Shown here: positions 1 to 5,838 of the stretch, piece by piece | How positions within the stretch are numbered: position 1 is the stretch's first letter | How the letters are laid out: each line of letters starts with the position of its first letter | From: Acidobacteriota bacterium | GTDB lineage: Bacteria > Acidobacteriota > Blastocatellia > Pyrinomonadales > Pyrinomonadaceae | Direction: 5' to 3' | Length of the DNA: 5,861 bases | Assembly (NCBI GenBank): GCA_019247865.1 | Contig: JAFBAJ010000035.1 | Span: forward strand, 1 to 5,861 | Position numbers and translations under genes: made by a program | The notes under the pieces: model-generated | Databases searched by the model: none | Told to the model about the DNA's origin: nothing | Seen by the model: the letters and a program-made list of their open reading frames with translations, nothing else

Positions 1-30
1 GGCCGCGCACGGAGACTAAGAGATAAAAAC

Positions 31-104
31 TTTCACGCAAAGGCGCAAAGGCGCAAAGAAAAACTTCGTGTTCTTTCTTTGCGCCTTTGCGCCTTTGCAT
101 GAAA
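31..104. repeat. Long inverted repeat built from GCGCAAAG units
   Basis: Left arm 31-60 and right arm 75-104 are reverse complements at 29 of 30 positions, separated by a 14-nt spacer. Each arm contains about three tandem copies of a GCGCAAAG-like 8-mer. As RNA this would fold into a very stable hairpin. Similar GCGCAAAG-type dyads occur as dispersed intergenic elements in several GC-rich phyla, and I read this as a small non-autonomous repeat. No transposase is present. The spacer and right arm supply the GTG start and first dozen or so codons of the downstream membrane ORF, so that reading-frame start is probably an artefact of the repeat. Confidence 0.85.
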
Positions 105-586
105 TTCTTTCTCTCAATCCACTCATCACACGTCTCCTCCTCGCCGCCTGCGCGCTCGCCGGAATTTATTACCTTGCGCGGCTGCTGACGAACAGGCAGG
201 TGGCTGTCGCGACCGTCATCTGCTTTGCTTTGTATCCGGTCTTCCTCTCTGAAATTCTCCTCACGCAAGGGCGAGAGATGGCAGGACACATGGGACTGCT
301 CGCGTTGACGCTCTGCGGCCTGCTGGCGATGGCGCGTCCGCCGCTCTTTGATGACAAAGTTGAAAGACCGCGCATCAATGTGCGCGCACAAATAGTCATG
401 GCCGTCATCATCGTCGCTTACGTCATCACGCAGTTCTTCAAAGGCGGCGCGGCGCGCGACATACTGCCCGTCATTCCTTTCGTGATGCTGATCTGGATTT
501 CGACGCTCTACCGGCGCGTGCGCGCGTGGCGCTGGGTCGTGGGAATTATCTGCATCGGATTTTTACTGGCGCTAATTTTCAAGTGA
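68..586 (+). CDS. Short polytopic membrane protein, probable remnant of a GT39/ArnT-type glycosyltransferase
   Basis: The product is 172 residues with about six hydrophobic segments, near residues 14-40, 46-66, 74-90, 107-125, 133-147 and 154-171. The stretch around 32-90 (YYLARLL, then FALYPVFLSEILL, then a leucine-rich helix) and the later block ILPVIPFVMLIWIS resemble membrane parts of GT39-family (PMT_2/ArnT-like) transferases, which use polyprenyl-phosphate sugars at the membrane. Members are usually about 450-600 residues. Here the N-terminal part with the first catalytic acidic loop is missing and the spacing between the two recognisable blocks is far too short. The GTG start and roughly residues 1-12 are encoded by the right half of the 31-104 inverted repeat, and I see no Shine-Dalgarno sequence. 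I read it as a broken gene or chimeric ORF. It could instead be an unrelated small membrane protein. Family assignment is by pattern memory only. Confidence 0.45.
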   Translation: MFFLCAFAPLHEILSLNPLITRLLLAACALAGIYYLARLLTNRQVAVATVICFALYPVFLSEILLTQGREMAGHMGLLALTLCGLLAMARPPLFDDKVERPRINVRAQIVMAVIIVAYVITQFFKGGAARDILPVIPFVMLIWISTLYRRVRAWRWVVGIICIGFLLALIFK

Positions 587-606
587 ACTTCTTGCTGATG
601 GTAGAA

Positions 607-760
607 AGCTCCGTCGGAGCGCGCTGTTTATAGTTCGCAAATAACAAAACGAGCCAAGCTCCGTCGGAGCGAAATATGATGCATTTGAAATATTTCGCTC
701 CTACGGAGCTTGGTCTTCGATTAGAACGGTGAGCTATAAACATCCAGCTCCGACGGAGCT
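607..760. repeat. 154-bp nested palindromic element (MITE-like)
   Basis: Outer arms 607-636 and 731-760 are reverse complements at 26 of 30 positions. Inner arms 654-677 and 690-713 match at 23 of 24 positions around a 12-nt loop. All four arms carry the 14-mer AGCTCCGTCGGAGC or a near variant, itself almost palindromic, so the element is a hairpin within a hairpin. GGTA occurs just outside both ends (600-603 and 763-766) and could be a target duplication, though four bases is weak evidence. No protein is encoded. The structure suggests a non-autonomous mobile repeat or a REP-like element. Confidence 0.85.
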
Positions 761-871
761 AAGGTATACATAATTGTCGCCCTCTTCGTCGTATTGACTA
801 ACGCCAACCTCAAATATCTCTTCACACGTCCGAACGCTTATTTGATTTTTGGAATAAGGAAGGCGTGCTAA
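761..871 (+). other. Short open stretch in frame with the upstream membrane ORF
   Basis: Codons from 761 to a TAA at 869-871 are open and in the same frame as the membrane ORF that stops at 586. The translation includes IVALFVVLTNANLKYLF, a hydrophobic run followed by a polar tail. It may be the detached end of the membrane gene, separated by the 607-760 palindrome, but one chance in three would place it in that frame by luck and I recognise no domain. The overlapping +1 frame (802-903) is also open and reads into acidic, helix-like sequence before stopping at 904-906, so this stretch could instead belong to the HEPN-like gene downstream. Confidence 0.25.
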
Positions 872-967
872 AGGCCGAAGAAACAGCCAGTATATTCGAA
901 GCTTGAAAGCTGGTTTGAGGAATATATTGAGTTAGGTAATACCCTATCTGCTGATACCGAAAAGTGT

Positions 968-1489
968 TTGGAAGAATGTGCAAAAGAAGGTGACAGGCAG
1001 TTTTGGCATCGGATGCTTATCCGCGCATTGTTTGCTCAGATTGAAGGCGAAATATATTGCATGAAACAAATTGTGTTGGACTCTGCGCTGGAAGATGGTG
1101 CAATAACTCACTTGCGGCGTGGCGAGATAGCAATTCTTTCAGAGGAATCGTATGAATTGAAAGAAAATCTTAAAGTTCAAATTAATGATAAGTTTATCAG
1201 GCTTGAATATAACATGCCTTTTGCCTTTAGAGAGTTTGCGCATATTTATGATATTGATTTTGAAGTTAGTCCAAACAGAAAATTTTTTGAAGATGCTGTG
1301 AGGATTAGAAATCAAATAACTCATCCCAAAAACTTAGACGATGTGAATATCTCTGACGATGACTTTTCCACAGTTAAATCTGCGATGGATTGGTATCATG
1401 AAGAACATAAAAAAACTGTTTGGAAAGATTGTTGGCAAATTGATGATGGACAGAACCGATCCAACAATACATTAAATGCGAAACATTGA
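968..1489 (+). CDS. HEPN-like domain protein (R-x4-H motif), N-terminus uncertain
   Basis: The product is 173 residues from a TTG start, mainly helical and charged. Near the C-terminus it carries VRIRNQITHPK: Arg114, four residues, then His119. This R-x4-H (RNxxxH) signature is the catalytic motif of HEPN domains, known as RNases in toxin-antitoxin, abortive-infection and CRISPR effectors, though some HEPN proteins are non-catalytic. Residues 11-45 and 85-143 look like the helical bundle. The start is poorly supported: the frame is open from 872 without ATG or GTG, nothing like a Shine-Dalgarno precedes 968, and ATG 1013-1015 is an internal alternative. Upstream codons read as plausible protein (KLESWFEEYIELG), so the real N-terminus is probably longer or frameshifted. 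Base composition differs sharply from the neighbours (15 G+C of 60 at 1141-1200), suggesting horizontal transfer. No antitoxin partner is visible beside it. The HEPN call rests mainly on the motif. Confidence 0.6.
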   Translation: MEECAKEGDRQFWHRMLIRALFAQIEGEIYCMKQIVLDSALEDGAITHLRRGEIAILSEESYELKENLKVQINDKFIRLEYNMPFAFREFAHIYDIDFEVSPNRKFFEDAVRIRNQITHPKNLDDVNISDDDFSTVKSAMDWYHEEHKKTVWKDCWQIDDGQNRSNNTLNAKH

Positions 1490-1554
1490 TGTGCTTACAT
1501 AGCACCTAGAATTCAAGCTCACTTTTCTCCCAACTCTATCTGGCTCTATCTGAA

Positions 1555-1998
1555 TTACAGCAGCACGATGGAATCATCTCTCTCTCGGCGGCGCGCGGGC
1601 GCTTGAGAGTGAACGTGTTCGCCGTTTCTGTGCGGGCAGGCTTCGCAGTATTCGCCGCGCCGCTCGCGGCGGTCTTCGCATTCGTTACACGAGAGCGTCT
1701 CGCCCAGCTTTTTGAGCGCGTCGATGAAGGGCAGCAGGAGCAGCCCGCGCTCGGTCAATGTGTATTCGACGTGCGGCGGGTTGCCGCCGAGGTCGCGGCG
1801 CTCGATAAAAGCGTCGCGCTCCATGTCGCGCAGGCGGCCGACCAGCGTGCGGCTGCTGATCGGATGGAGCATCGTGAGCAGCTCGGTCGTGCGTTTGGGG
1901 CCGGACGCCAGATCGCGCACGACGAGCATCGTCCACTTGTCGCCAATCATCTGTAGCGCGCCCGCTACTGGACAACCGTCACCTTCACGTCGTCGCAT
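1555..1998 (-). CDS. HxlR-family winged helix-turn-helix transcriptional regulator
   Basis: The product is 147 residues. The family pattern is clear: CPVAGALQMIGDKWTMLVVR at residues 9-28, then ISSRTLVGRLRDME (recognition helix, about 47-60), the wing around HVEYTLTERG (76-85), and a dimerisation helix near 88-101. HxlR proteins are dimeric DNA-binding repressors or activators. Several (YodB, HypR) sense electrophiles or oxidants through a cysteine near the N-terminus, and Cys9 sits in the equivalent place. Unusually, a tail carries Cys104-x2-Cys107-x10-Cys118-x2-Cys121, a likely metal-binding or redox cluster, followed by a basic, disordered-looking end. The ATG is preceded by AAGGAG, so this start is well supported. 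The gene diverges from the kinase gene and converges on the HEPN-like gene, and its target is not evident. Autoregulation would be usual for the family. Confidence 0.93.
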   Translation of the reverse strand: MRRREGDGCPVAGALQMIGDKWTMLVVRDLASGPKRTTELLTMLHPISSRTLVGRLRDMERDAFIERRDLGGNPPHVEYTLTERGLLLLPFIDALKKLGETLSCNECEDRRERRGEYCEACPHRNGEHVHSQAPARRRERDDSIVLL

Positions 1999-2009
1999 CT
2001 TAGTAGCTG

Positions 2010-2015
2010 CTCCTT
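2010..2015 (-). promoter_or_regulatory. Shine-Dalgarno site of the HxlR gene
   Basis: On the minus strand the bases read AAGGAG, with 11 nt to the ATG at 1998. It is the only strong ribosome-binding site in front of any gene here, and it fixes the HxlR start. Confidence 0.75.
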
Positions 2016-2132
2016 AAATATGTAATGGAAATCAGACCGTCCGGCGGCCAAAGCTTAACACAAAATTTACGGATTCCAGCGGTAGAATGGAGCTGACGGA
2101 ATTTCGTCGTCCGGACTTCTGGAGAGAGAACA

Positions 2133-2162
2133 TTGCGGCGGCAATTGGATTTGTTTTAAGAT
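2133..2162 (+). promoter_or_regulatory. Candidate sigma-70-type promoter for the kinase gene
   Basis: TTGCGG at 2133-2138 and TAAGAT at 2157-2162 are separated by 18 nt and lie 125 bp before the proposed kinase ATG. Each hexamer matches consensus only partly, so this is a weak prediction made by eye. Confidence 0.25.
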
Positions 2163-2286
2163 GAACAGGTCCCGTGAGGCTTGCCGCCTCGACAACCCTC
2201 ACCATGCCGGTTGGATGATGACCTGGCTGTGCTAAACGGCGACCGCCCGAGTTGTGTGTCGCCACAGCGGTTTGCGCTCTGCCCGT

Positions 2287-4656
2287 ATGACCGGAAGCGA
2301 CACAGATTCGCGTGCCACCCAGAAGGCCGCGACGCCCCTCGGCGGCGAGATGCGCGCCGGAATTCTCGGCTCGCTCTCACAGTTGGCGAGTGAGTTGAAT
2401 ACCGCAGAGACTCCGGCAGAGGCCCATCACATCGCCCTGCGCACGCTCTCTCACCTGATTCCCTACGACTCGATCCGCGTCACCGCCGCTTCCGGCGCAG
2501 ACCATCAACAGCTCTGCGCGACCTTTGAGCGCGGCGGTTTCGCCAGCGTCGCGGGCGGAGAGCGCGAGAGCTTCGCGCACACGATGCTGGAACGTGCGTG
2601 CGAGTCGCGCGCGCCCGACATCTACAATCGAGCGCAGACGGAGCTGGCGAGCGGCGCGCTGTTGCTCTCGCTCGTCTGTCATGACGCGCAATCGGTTTTG
2701 TGCGCTCCGCTCACGCTCGGCGGCGCGGCGACGGGCCTCATCATCGCCAGCACAGCTCACGCGGATTCCTATACGCAGACGGATGCGGCCATCGCCGGGC
2801 TGACGGCCGGCCTGCTCGCCTCAAGCCTCGCGCGCATCAGTCTCTCGGCGCACGTCACCGGAGCGGAAGAGCGCGAACACGCGCGCCGTCGAGAAGAGGC
2901 GCTGGTGGAGCAGGTCGGGCTGGCCGCGCGCTCATCTTTCGATCTGGAGCAGATCATTCAACGCGCGATCGATGCGCTGGCGCGCGCGCTGCCCGCGAGC
3001 TTCGTCGTCCTGCGAACGGTGACGTTCGGCCGCCCGGATCAGCTTATCCGCGCGTGGACGCCGGGCGATGACCGCCCGCCGCTCGAACTGCACGTGCCCG
3101 TCTCACAGGAGGAGCGCGCGGTCTACACTGAGCAGCGCGCGGTCTTCATCGAGGACGCGCGCACGCAGCGCGGCCTGAGCAACGAGCTGCGCCCGCTGGT
3201 CGAGAGATTGGGCGCGCGCTCGATCCGTCTCGCGCCGGTGATCTACGGCGGGCAGGCGCTGGCCGCCATCGGCCTCATCGAATCCGACAAGGAGCGCGTC
3301 TGGACGCAGGACGAACAGCTCCTGCTGGCGCGCGTCGCCGAAACCATCGCGCCGCTCCTCCTCAACGCACAATTGCACGCGCGCTCCCGTTCTTACATCG
3401 AAGACCTCTTGGCGCTGCTGCGTCTGGCGGGCGCTGTGTCGAGCGAGGCCGAGATGGATCACGCGCTGCGCGCAGTGCTCGAAGCCTGGTCGAGGATCGC
3501 GGGCACGGATTCCAACGCCGTCCTCCGCTGGGACGAGGAAGCACAGCTCTTCCGGCTCGCCATCGCGGAGCATCTGCCGACCGGACTGCTGGAGAGATAC
3601 ACGCAGGGCGTGCCGCTGAGCGATCCCATCTGCGGCCTCGCGGCCTCGCGCCGCATCGGCGTCGCGGCAGACCTCGCGGGCGACGCTCGCTTCGCGGAGT
3701 TGTACGGCGCGGTGCGCTGGTCGGGCCTGCGCGGGATGTGGGCGACGCCCATCATCGGCCGTGCGAATCAGGTGCTCGGCCTGCTCATCTCTTTCACGCG
3801 CGCGGCGACCGAAGTCGCGCCGGAGGAGCAGCGCCTGGCAGACCTCTTCGCGCGTCCCGCGGGCATCGCGCTGCAAAATCTGGAAGCGTACCGGAAGCAG
3901 CGCACGCTCTCGGCGCAGGCCGCGCAGCTCGAAGAGCAGACGCGGCGCGCGGAGCAGTACAAGATGGAGTTCATGGCTATCATCTCGCATGAGCTGCGCA
4001 CGCCGCTCAATGCGATCATCGGTTACGCGCAGATGCTGATCGACGGCTTTTCGGGCGCGCTCACGGACGCGCAGCGCGTGGACGTGCAGACCATCTCGGA
4101 TTCCGCGGACCGGCTCCTGAGCATGGTCGAAGACGCGCTCGATCTGGCGCGGATGGACGAGCAGCGCTTTCCGGTCTTCATGGACACGGTCGCCTTCGAC
4201 GACGTGGTGCGCCGCGCCGTCGCGACCGTCATCGCCGAAGCGGAGAAGAAGGGGCTCCACGTCAAGACGCAGATCGCCGAGAGCGTGCCGGTCGTCCGCA
4301 CAGACCCTGAGCGCGTGCGGCAGATTCTCTCGAACCTGCTCTCGAACGCGGTCAAGTTCACAGAGCGCGGCTCGATCCACATCAGCGTCGAGCGTGATGA
4401 GCTGGGCGGCGTGCGCTTCAATGTGACGGACACGGGCATCGGCTTTGACACCGCGGCCTTTCCGCATATCTTTGAAGACCTGCGCCAGTTGGATGCTTCG
4501 ACCACGCGCATCTACGGCGGCACGGGGCTCGGCCTCGCCGTCTCGAAACGCTTAGTGCAAAGGCTCGGCGGTCAGATCGGCGTCACCTCGACGCCCGGCG
4601 AAGGCTCGACCTTCTGGTTCCGCCTGCCGCTGGAAATACCCGGAGCGGAAGGATGA
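2287..4656 (+). CDS. Soluble sensor histidine kinase with three GAF domains
   Basis: The product is 789 residues from ATG 2287. Three GAF-like sensor domains occupy about 27-184, 211-364 and 377-534. The third is the most typical (LRGMWATPI, then VLGLLISFTRA). A coiled coil (534-561) leads into a HisKA domain with the H-box FMAIISHELRTPLNAIIG, whose phospho-accepting residue is His568. The ATPase domain follows: N-box around Asn687 (LLSNAVKF), G1 box DTGIG at 715-719, and G2 box GGTGLG at 744-749. All catalytic boxes are intact. There is no signal peptide or membrane segment, so sensing is cytoplasmic. The ligand is unknown. A GTG at 2254 would add 11 residues and a later ATG at 2350 would remove 21. 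None has a clear Shine-Dalgarno, and all precede the first GAF domain. It ends without a receiver domain. The adjacent REC-GGDEF gene is the probable phosphotransfer partner (inference). Confidence 0.93.
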   Translation: MTGSDTDSRATQKAATPLGGEMRAGILGSLSQLASELNTAETPAEAHHIALRTLSHLIPYDSIRVTAASGADHQQLCATFERGGFASVAGGERESFAHTMLERACESRAPDIYNRAQTELASGALLLSLVCHDAQSVLCAPLTLGGAATGLIIASTAHADSYTQTDAAIAGLTAGLLASSLARISLSAHVTGAEEREHARRREEALVEQVGLAARSSFDLEQIIQRAIDALARALPASFVVLRTVTFGRPDQLIRAWTPGDDRPPLELHVPVSQEERAVYTEQRAVFIEDARTQRGLSNELRPLVERLGARSIRLAPVIYGGQALAAIGLIESDKERVWTQDEQLLLARVAETIAPLLLNAQLHARSRSYIEDLLALLRLAGAVSSEAEMDHALRAVLEAWSRIAGTDSNAVLRWDEEAQLFRLAIAEHLPTGLLERYTQGVPLSDPICGLAASRRIGVAADLAGDARFAELYGAVRWSGLRGMWATPIIGRANQVLGLLISFTRAATEVAPEEQRLADLFARPAGIALQNLEAYRKQRTLSAQAAQLEEQTRRAEQYKMEFMAIISHELRTPLNAIIGYAQMLIDGFSGALTDAQRVDVQTISDSADRLLSMVEDALDLARMDEQRFPVFMDTVAFDDVVRRAVATVIAEAEKKGLHVKTQIAESVPVVRTDPERVRQILSNLLSNAVKFTERGSIHISVERDELGGVRFNVTDTGIGFDTAAFPHIFEDLRQLDASTTRIYGGTGLGLAVSKRLVQRLGGQIGVTSTPGEGSTFWFRLPLEIPGAEG

Positions 4657-4660
4657 AAAG

Positions 4661-4742
4661 CAGTGGTCAGGGGTCAGTGGTCGGTGATCAGAAAAGCAAA
4701 GGCAGTTTTTACTGACCACCGACCACTGGCCCCTGACCACTG
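4661..4742. repeat. 82-bp inverted repeat between kinase and response regulator
   Basis: Arms 4661-4692 and 4711-4742 are reverse complements at 29 of 32 positions around an 18-nt spacer, and A-T pairing extends the stem slightly inward. The arms are built from GGTCAGTGG-like units, a style seen as dispersed repeats in some Acidobacteriota. It starts 4 bp after the kinase stop codon and ends 11 bp before the regulator ATG. In a joint transcript it would form a strong hairpin and could stabilise, attenuate or separate the two messages. There is no U-tract after the stem, so it is not a canonical intrinsic terminator. Confidence 0.85.
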
Positions 4743-4753
4743 CGAATTGATTT

Positions 4754-5728
4754 ATGCTTGAACAAGAAAGAATGGAACAGGACAGACAGGTGCAGCCGCC
4801 GATCATACTGGTGGCGGATGACGAACCGATCAACCGTTCTTTGATCCAGCGGCGGCTGGAGCGCGCGGGTTACAGAATCCTGACGGCGGAGAACGGCAGC
4901 GAGGCGGTCGAGAAGACGCTGGCGGCGATGCCCGATCTGGTGATCCTAGATGTGATGATGCCGGTCATGGACGGCCTCGAAGCCTGTCGCCGTCTGAAGG
5001 ACGACGAGACGACCAGAGACATTCCGGTCATCTTCCTCTCGGCGCGCGACGAGACGGAAGTGAAGGTCAGCGGCCTCTCGCTCGGCGCGAACGATTACAT
5101 CAGCAAGCCCTTCAAGGCCGAAGAGCTGCTCGCGCGCGTGGATGTCGCGATGCGCCTCAAGCACGAGCGCGACGGCCTGCGCGCCAGTGCCGAAGAGGCT
5201 CGCGCGCACGCCGAGATAGCGCAGGAGCGCGCCGTGACGGACGCCTTGACGGGGCTTCTCAATCGCTACGGTTTGCAGCGCGCCCTCTCGCGCGAACATG
5301 CGGAGGCGCGCCGCTACGAACGCCCGCTCGCGTGCCTCATGATCGACCTCGACAACTTCAAGAAGATCAACGACAGCTACGGCCACTCGGCCGGCGACAC
5401 GGCCCTGCAGCAGGTCGCGACCATCCTGACGGAAGCCGTGCGCCGCTCCGACATGGTCTTTCGTTACGGCGGCGAAGAGTTTCTGGCGCTCCTGCCCGAA
5501 ACAGACCTCGAAGGAGCCGCCGCCCTCGCCGAAAAGATTCGCGCCGCCGCTTCGTCGCGCCTCTTCGGCGACGGCGAGCACGTCTTCAAGCTCACCCTGA
5601 GCGTCGGCGCGGCCAACCTCTACGGCACCGAATCCGGCAACGACATGATCGCCCGCGCAGACCTCGCGCTCTATCACGCCAAAGAGCAGGGGCGCAACCG
5701 CGTCGCACGCGCAGAGGTCAAAGCATAA
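4754..5728 (+). CDS. REC-GGDEF response regulator, diguanylate cyclase
   Basis: The product is 324 residues. The receiver domain (about 16-135) has the acidic pair Asp22/Asp23, phospho-acceptor Asp66 in LVILDVMMPVMDG, Ser96 at the switch position and Lys118 in SKPF. A helical linker (about 135-162) leads to a complete GGDEF domain: DALTGLLNR at 163-171, the metal-site motif DLDNFKKIND at 198-207, signature GGEEF at 239-243, and RRSD at 230-233, five residues before it, matching the RxxD inhibitory site. The architecture (PleD/WspR-like) makes cyclic di-GMP from two GTP on phosphorylation-driven dimerisation, with product feedback. All catalytic residues appear present, so it should be active. 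ATG 4754 lacks a clear Shine-Dalgarno, and ATG 4772 (residue 7) is an alternative after AAGAAAG. It lies 97 bp after the triple-GAF kinase, the likely cognate partner. Confidence 0.95.
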   Translation: MLEQERMEQDRQVQPPIILVADDEPINRSLIQRRLERAGYRILTAENGSEAVEKTLAAMPDLVILDVMMPVMDGLEACRRLKDDETTRDIPVIFLSARDETEVKVSGLSLGANDYISKPFKAEELLARVDVAMRLKHERDGLRASAEEARAHAEIAQERAVTDALTGLLNRYGLQRALSREHAEARRYERPLACLMIDLDNFKKINDSYGHSAGDTALQQVATILTEAVRRSDMVFRYGGEEFLALLPETDLEGAAALAEKIRAAASSRLFGDGEHVFKLTLSVGAANLYGTESGNDMIARADLALYHAKEQGRNRVARAEVKA

Positions 5729-5735
5729 AAAGTAG

Positions 5736-5756
5736 GGGCAGGGCTGGTCCCTGCCC
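5736..5756 (+). terminator. GC-rich hairpin after the cyclase gene, possible terminator
   Basis: GGGCAGGG and CCCTGCCC form a perfect 8-bp stem with a CTGGT loop, starting 7 bp after the stop codon. No run of T follows, so it is at best an atypical terminator. An inverted copy at the right window edge suggests it is one end of a repeat element. Confidence 0.45.
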
Positions 5757-5757
5757 G

Positions 5758-5777
5758 CATCGTCCGTCAGGACGATG
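5758..5777. repeat. Perfect 8-bp stem hairpin
   Basis: CATCGTCC and GGACGATG pair perfectly around a GTCA loop, 1 nt after the preceding hairpin. It may act with that hairpin at the transcript end or be part of the same repeat element. No T-tract follows. Confidence 0.55.
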
Positions 5778-5838
5778 ACTAAGATTCGTAACCATTCAAT
5801 CTGGGATATTAAAGACAGTTGAGGCGCGCAGGCGCGCG

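Larger units (their letters stand above)
1999..2286. other. Divergent intergenic region between the HxlR and kinase genes
   Basis: Apart from the HxlR ribosome-binding site and one weak forward promoter candidate, I recognise nothing firm. CGTCCGG occurs twice (2038-2044 and 2108-2114). ATTCCAGC (2073-2080) is loosely mirrored by GCTGACGGAAT (2092-2102), an imperfect dyad that might be an operator, though HxlR operators cannot be assigned by eye. A 25-codon forward ORF (2087-2164) lacks a ribosome-binding site. No family-level protein similarity was seen on either strand. Confidence 0.5.

Noticed and set aside
31..760. Possible CRISPR array from the repeated GCGCAAAG and AGCTCCGTCGGAGC units
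   Set aside because: The units are in inverted, nested arrangement without regular unique spacers, and no cas genes are present.
1491..1505. GTGCT-TACAT-AGCAC hairpin after the HEPN stop codon
   Set aside because: Only a 5-bp stem and no T-tract. This is expected by chance and is not a convincing terminator.
1534..1552. Two CTCTATCTG 9-mers one base apart downstream of both convergent genes
   Set aside because: Only two copies with no dyad and no adjacent motif. Too little to name an operator or repeat array.
1603..2017. Plus-strand open frames opposite the HxlR gene
   Set aside because: The minus-strand product is an unmistakable HxlR regulator with its own ribosome-binding site. The opposite frames are shadows.
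2087..2164. 25-codon plus-strand ORF starting MELTEFRRPDFWRENI
   Set aside because: The sequence looks protein-like, but there is no ribosome-binding site and nothing to show conservation. Too short to call.
2032..2265. 77-codon minus-strand open frame in the divergent intergenic region
   Set aside because: No ribosome-binding site, no recognisable motif, and it covers the probable promoter region of both divergent genes.
2671..2736. Cys-His pair (LVCHDAQ) in the first GAF domain as a possible bilin attachment site
   Set aside because: The Cys lies too close to the following conserved strand, and the phytochrome or cyanobacteriochrome motifs around it are missing. A chromophore role is not supported.
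3103..4467. 454-codon minus-strand open frame opposite the kinase gene
   Set aside because: It is antisense to intact GAF and kinase domains. The translation is rich in Arg, His and Ala with no domain pattern, as expected of a shadow frame in GC-rich coding DNA.
4946..5677. 243-codon minus-strand open frame opposite the REC-GGDEF gene
   Set aside because: The plus strand encodes a complete receiver and cyclase. The antisense translation shows no recognisable family and follows codon-bias shadowing.
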